The notes under the pieces were generated by a model. That model was given only the letters and a program-made list of their open reading frames with translations, was not told the DNA's origin and searched no databases. This document shows, one piece after another, positions 61,824 to 64,000 of a stretch of DNA of 64,000 bases. Made by a program: the position numbers and the translations under genes. The DNA is taken from the NCBI GenBank assembly GCA_964649085.1, contig CAZYPN010000008.1, positions 1 through 64,000 of the forward strand, written 5' to 3'. Source of the DNA: JADMJV01 sp964649085 (GTDB lineage: Bacteria > Vulcanimicrobiota > Xenobia > Xenobiales > JADMJV01). How positions within the stretch are numbered: the first letter of the stretch is position 1; each line of letters begins with the position of its first letter.

Positions 61824-61857
61824 AACAAAGCGCCGATGATGACTCAGGTGTTGGCGC
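61824..61857 (-). terminator. Possible weak terminator or leader hairpin upstream of pgk
   Basis: On the minus strand GCGCC (from 61857) pairs with GGCGC (to 61830) across 18 nt and is followed by TTTGTT. The stem is only 5 bp and the T-run is interrupted. It lies between a possible upstream gene remnant and pgk. Confidence 0.3.
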
Positions 61858-61873
61858 TTCGGATTTTGCGGCC

Positions 61874-61975
61874 TTAGACGTTGGCCAGTTTCTTCATACT
61901 GATGACCTGAAGGCCCTCGGCGCTGGCCAGGGCGATCTCCTCTACCGCTTGAACTTTCGCTTGCCTATCTACCCC
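61874..61975 (-). pseudogene. Possible C-terminal gene remnant
   Basis: About 32 minus-strand codons (RQAKVQAVEEIALASAEGLQ, then VISMKKLANV and a stop at 61874) look like a natural amphipathic C-terminus. The upstream codons lose protein character and soon enter the divergent nifS-like gene. No start codon is present and no family is recognised. It may be a chance open frame. Together with the hairpin, this 238-bp interval otherwise holds only the pgk and nifS-like upstream signals. Confidence 0.2.
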
Positions 61976-62043
61976 AGAATCGGCGCCCCTCAAACGCCCG
62001 CCGCCGAGCCAGGGAGGGGCTGCCGCGAAGAGAAGGGGCCGGT

Positions 62044-63180
62044 GTGAAGGCCACCTACCTGGACTACGCGGCCACGGCCCCGATGCGACCCGAGATCCGC
62101 CTGCGGCTCGGTCACCTGCTCGAGCAACCTTTGGGCAATGCATCTTCTCTGCACCGTCACGGCCGCCAGGCCCGCATGCTGCTCGAGCAGGCGCGGGAGG
62201 ACATCGCTCGGGTTCTGGACCTGAAGGTCGAAGAGGTCATCTTCACGGCCGGTGCCACCGAAGCCAACAATCTGGCTCTACTGGGTTGGATGCGCCAACA
62301 GCCGCCCGGCAGCCACCTGGTTCTTAGCGCCATCGAACACCCATCGGTCTGGGAGTGTGCCGAGCAGCTTGCCAGCGAAGGATATGCCGTCAGCCAGGCC
62401 AGCGTCGACAAGCAAGGGCGGGTCGATCTGGAGCAGCTTGTGGCTCAATTGCAACCCCACACGCGGCTGGTATCGATGATGGCCGTCAACAACGAGGTTG
62501 GCGTCGTCCTGCCCTGGGCGGAACTGGCGGCCCGCTTTCCCCCGGGCAGTCGGCCCTGGCTGCTGCACGTCGATGCCGTGCAGAGCGCATGGGTGGGTTG
62601 GCCCAAGCTGCCATCCGTCGACCTGATCACCCTTTCGGCCCACAAATTGGGCGGCCCCATCGGCAGCGGCTGCCTGCTGGTGAGGCAAGGACTGCGACTG
62701 GCCCCTCAACAGCTCGGGGGCTCGCAGGAAGACCACCGTCGGGCCGGCACCTCCAACCCCCTGGCGGCGATTGGGCTGGCCTCGGCCCTGCAACTGGTTG
62801 AACCTCAGGAGGCTGAACGCCTGAGGGGCCTGCAGCACTTCCTTGAGAGCCAGTTGCTGCAGCTGCCCGGGGCCCATCTGCTGGGAGCCGGGGCCCACCG
62901 CAGCCCCCACATCTCGGCCTGGACCTTCGCGGGCGTGGATGCCGAACCGCTGCTGGTGCTGCTCGATCTGGCGGGCATCTCGGCCTCTTCGGGTTCGGCC
63001 TGTTCTTCGCACAGCCTCGAGCCCTCGCGGGTGGTGGCCGCCATGGGGTATCCTGCCGAGCAATGCCGTGGGCTGATTCGCTTTTCGCTGGGTCACGCCA
63101 CCTCCGAGGACGACCTTCACCACTTGCTGGAGCGACTTCCGACAATGCTTCAACAAGTACGCCAGCGGAGCTCGCGATGA
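62044..63180 (+). CDS. Cysteine desulfurase (NifS/IscS family)
   Basis: A 378-residue PLP enzyme: YLDYAATAPM at the start, TAGATEANNLAL, the SAHKLGGPIGSG lysine loop, and the catalytic Cys in SSGSACSSHS. It removes sulfur from cysteine for Fe-S clusters or thio-cofactors. The SSGSAC motif with a short loop fits the group I (NifS/IscS) type. GTG 62044 is the start. Its stop overlaps the response-regulator ATG (ATGA). Confidence 0.92.
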   Translation: MKATYLDYAATAPMRPEIRLRLGHLLEQPLGNASSLHRHGRQARMLLEQAREDIARVLDLKVEEVIFTAGATEANNLALLGWMRQQPPGSHLVLSAIEHPSVWECAEQLASEGYAVSQASVDKQGRVDLEQLVAQLQPHTRLVSMMAVNNEVGVVLPWAELAARFPPGSRPWLLHVDAVQSAWVGWPKLPSVDLITLSAHKLGGPIGSGCLLVRQGLRLAPQQLGGSQEDHRRAGTSNPLAAIGLASALQLVEPQEAERLRGLQHFLESQLLQLPGAHLLGAGAHRSPHISAWTFAGVDAEPLLVLLDLAGISASSGSACSSHSLEPSRVVAAMGYPAEQCRGLIRFSLGHATSEDDLHHLLERLPTMLQQVRQRSSR

Positions 63181-63848
63181 GCCGCACGATTCTGGTTGCC
63201 GACGATGACGAATCGATCCGCGACACGCTGGAGACCCTCTTCGAACTGGAAGGCTACGAGGTGCGATTGGCTGTCGACGGACGCAGCGCACTCGAGCAGG
63301 CCCGTCGTCCCCCAACCGTCGACCTGATTGTTCTCGATTGGATGATGCCGGAAATGGATGGCATCGAAGTGTGTATGGAACTGCGACGGTTCTGCGAGGT
63401 GCCCATTTTAATGCTCACGGCCCGTGGCGAACTGGAATCCAAAGTGGTGGGTCTCGATTCGGGCGCCGATGACTACCTTCCCAAGCCCTTCAAAACCAAG
63501 GAATTGCTGGCACGGGTGCGAGCTTTGCTGCGACGCAGCCGCCCGGCCGACGGACAACGGCTCAGCTACGGCTCACTGAGCCTCGATCCGGCCTGCCGAT
63601 CCTGTCGCTGGCAGGACCGTCAGGTGATGCTCACGGCCCTGGAGTTTCAGTTGCTACGTTTTCTGGTCGAACACGCGGGCCAGGTATTCTCCAAAGAACA
63701 GCTGCTCAACCAGGTTTGGGGCTGGCATGAAGCGGCCAACCTCAACGTGGTCGAGGTCCACATCAGCGGGTTGCGCCAGAAGCTAGGCCAGGGGGCCCGC
63801 GACCTGATTCGCACCGTACGGGGGTTGGGCTACACGCTGGGTGGCTAA
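63177..63848 (+). CDS. OmpR/PhoB-family response regulator
   Basis: A 223-residue regulator. The receiver domain has DDD acidic pocket residues 8-10 (VADDDES), the phospho-acceptor Asp in LIVLDWMMPEMDG (about residue 55), the switch Thr in MLTARGE and Lys in YLPKPF. The C-terminal winged helix has EFQLLRFLVEHAG and VVEVHISGLRQKLG, with RTVRGLGYTL at the end. The cognate histidine kinase is not next to it in the window; the downstream gene is on the other strand. Confidence 0.94.
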   Translation: MSRTILVADDDESIRDTLETLFELEGYEVRLAVDGRSALEQARRPPTVDLIVLDWMMPEMDGIEVCMELRRFCEVPILMLTARGELESKVVGLDSGADDYLPKPFKTKELLARVRALLRRSRPADGQRLSYGSLSLDPACRSCRWQDRQVMLTALEFQLLRFLVEHAGQVFSKEQLLNQVWGWHEAANLNVVEVHISGLRQKLGQGARDLIRTVRGLGYTLGG

Positions 63849-63853
63849 AGGTG

Positions 63854-64000
63854 CTACTGCTTGGCGGCCCGCAGCGCCCTTTCCACTTCGGCCTCGATAC
63901 GACTCACTCGCTCGGGAAAACGCCCATCCGCCTCGACCACAAACATCTTTTGAACATCGCCGTAGGTGTATTTGAGAAAGCGGGTCTTGGGGGCGGACTT
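63854..64000 (-). CDS. C-terminal end of an unidentified protein (cut by window edge)
   Basis: Forty-eight codons on the minus strand end at TAG 63854-63856. The sequence (KTRFLKYTYGDVQKMFVVEA, then FPERVSRIEAEVERALRAAK) has a charged C-terminal helix. No family can be named from this piece. It is convergent with the response-regulator gene, 5 bp apart. Confidence 0.55.
   Translation of the reverse strand, partial: KSAPKTRFLKYTYGDVQKMFVVEADGRFPERVSRIEAEVERALRAAKQ

Noticed and set aside
61806..62043. A tRNA gene or riboswitch in the pgk/nifS-like interval
   Set aside because: No cloverleaf, CCA-end or conserved T-loop sequence is visible; only a weak hairpin and a doubtful coding remnant are seen.

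Overview
The window is about 64 kb of GC-rich, tightly packed bacterial DNA, probably a draft or metagenome-derived contig: it has one 100-N gap (5254-5353) and one suspicious junction (about 20530). Lipoproteins, prepilin-like proteins, an MEP-pathway gene, F420-biosynthesis genes and many GTG/TTG starts suggest a diderm, high-GC bacterium from a less studied lineage. I cannot place it in a phylum from sequence alone. No tRNA, rRNA, CRISPR array, transposase or phage gene was seen.

Layout. 1-508: VapBC-type toxin-antitoxin pair (toxin cut by the window edge). 584-9157: a zinc-ribbon protein, an acyl-CoA dehydrogenase-like protein, a membrane protein, a large Ig-repeat/beta-propeller lipoprotein interrupted by the gap, and a DUF4139 protein. 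9154-15415: polysaccharide genes (three glycosyltransferases, a saccharopine-dehydrogenase-like reductase, a NodB-type deacetylase, a Gfo/Idh/MocA oxidoreductase). 15472-19453: ispD and two kinds of phosphate transporter with a PhoU-like partner. 19500-21029: a BKACE enzyme and two truncated genes meeting head-on at the suspicious junction. 21063-25736: a branched-chain amino-acid type ABC transporter whose binding protein and first permease are fused. 25738-30041: an RNA methyltransferase and cofDCE (coenzyme F420) with a coupled lipoprotein metalloprotease.

The most notable system lies at 30192-41401. It is a microviridin-type graspetide (omega-ester peptide) locus. The precursor (30192-31172) carries the classic PFFARYLE leader motif followed by 13 tandem cores, every one fitting TxKxPSDx(E/D)(D/E) and separated by Gly-rich spacers. 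The two cognate ATP-grasp ligases (MdnB-like 38294-39241, MdnC-like 39238-40221) lie about 7 kb downstream. Between them are an exported S9 prolyl-oligopeptidase-family protease, a WG-repeat protein with a probable frameshift, and a Ser/Thr kinase with a C-terminal beta-propeller on the other strand. A membrane M48 protease follows the ligases directly. Such peptides normally inhibit serine proteases, and the cores vary at the residues expected to set target specificity, so one precursor could yield a mixed set of tricyclic inhibitors.

41379-45188: three tandem AIM24-family proteins, a GNAT acyltransferase with an apparent ATT start, and an OSBS/N-succinylamino-acid racemase-type enolase. 45302-49118: four prepilin-like genes resembling minor pseudopilins. 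49153-52536: a hypothetical protein, a DUF924 protein, another hypothetical protein and a peptidoglycan-binding-domain protein. 52689-57721: two sulfotransferases, a membrane-anchored cytochrome P450 and an OafA-type acyltransferase with SGNH domain. 57831-64000: a small exported protein, then metB-like/secG/tpiA/pgk, a cysteine desulfurase, an OmpR-type regulator and a gene cut by the window edge. Many genes overlap by 4 bp (ATGA, GTGA, TTGA), implying translational coupling, and several convergent pairs overlap at their 3' ends.
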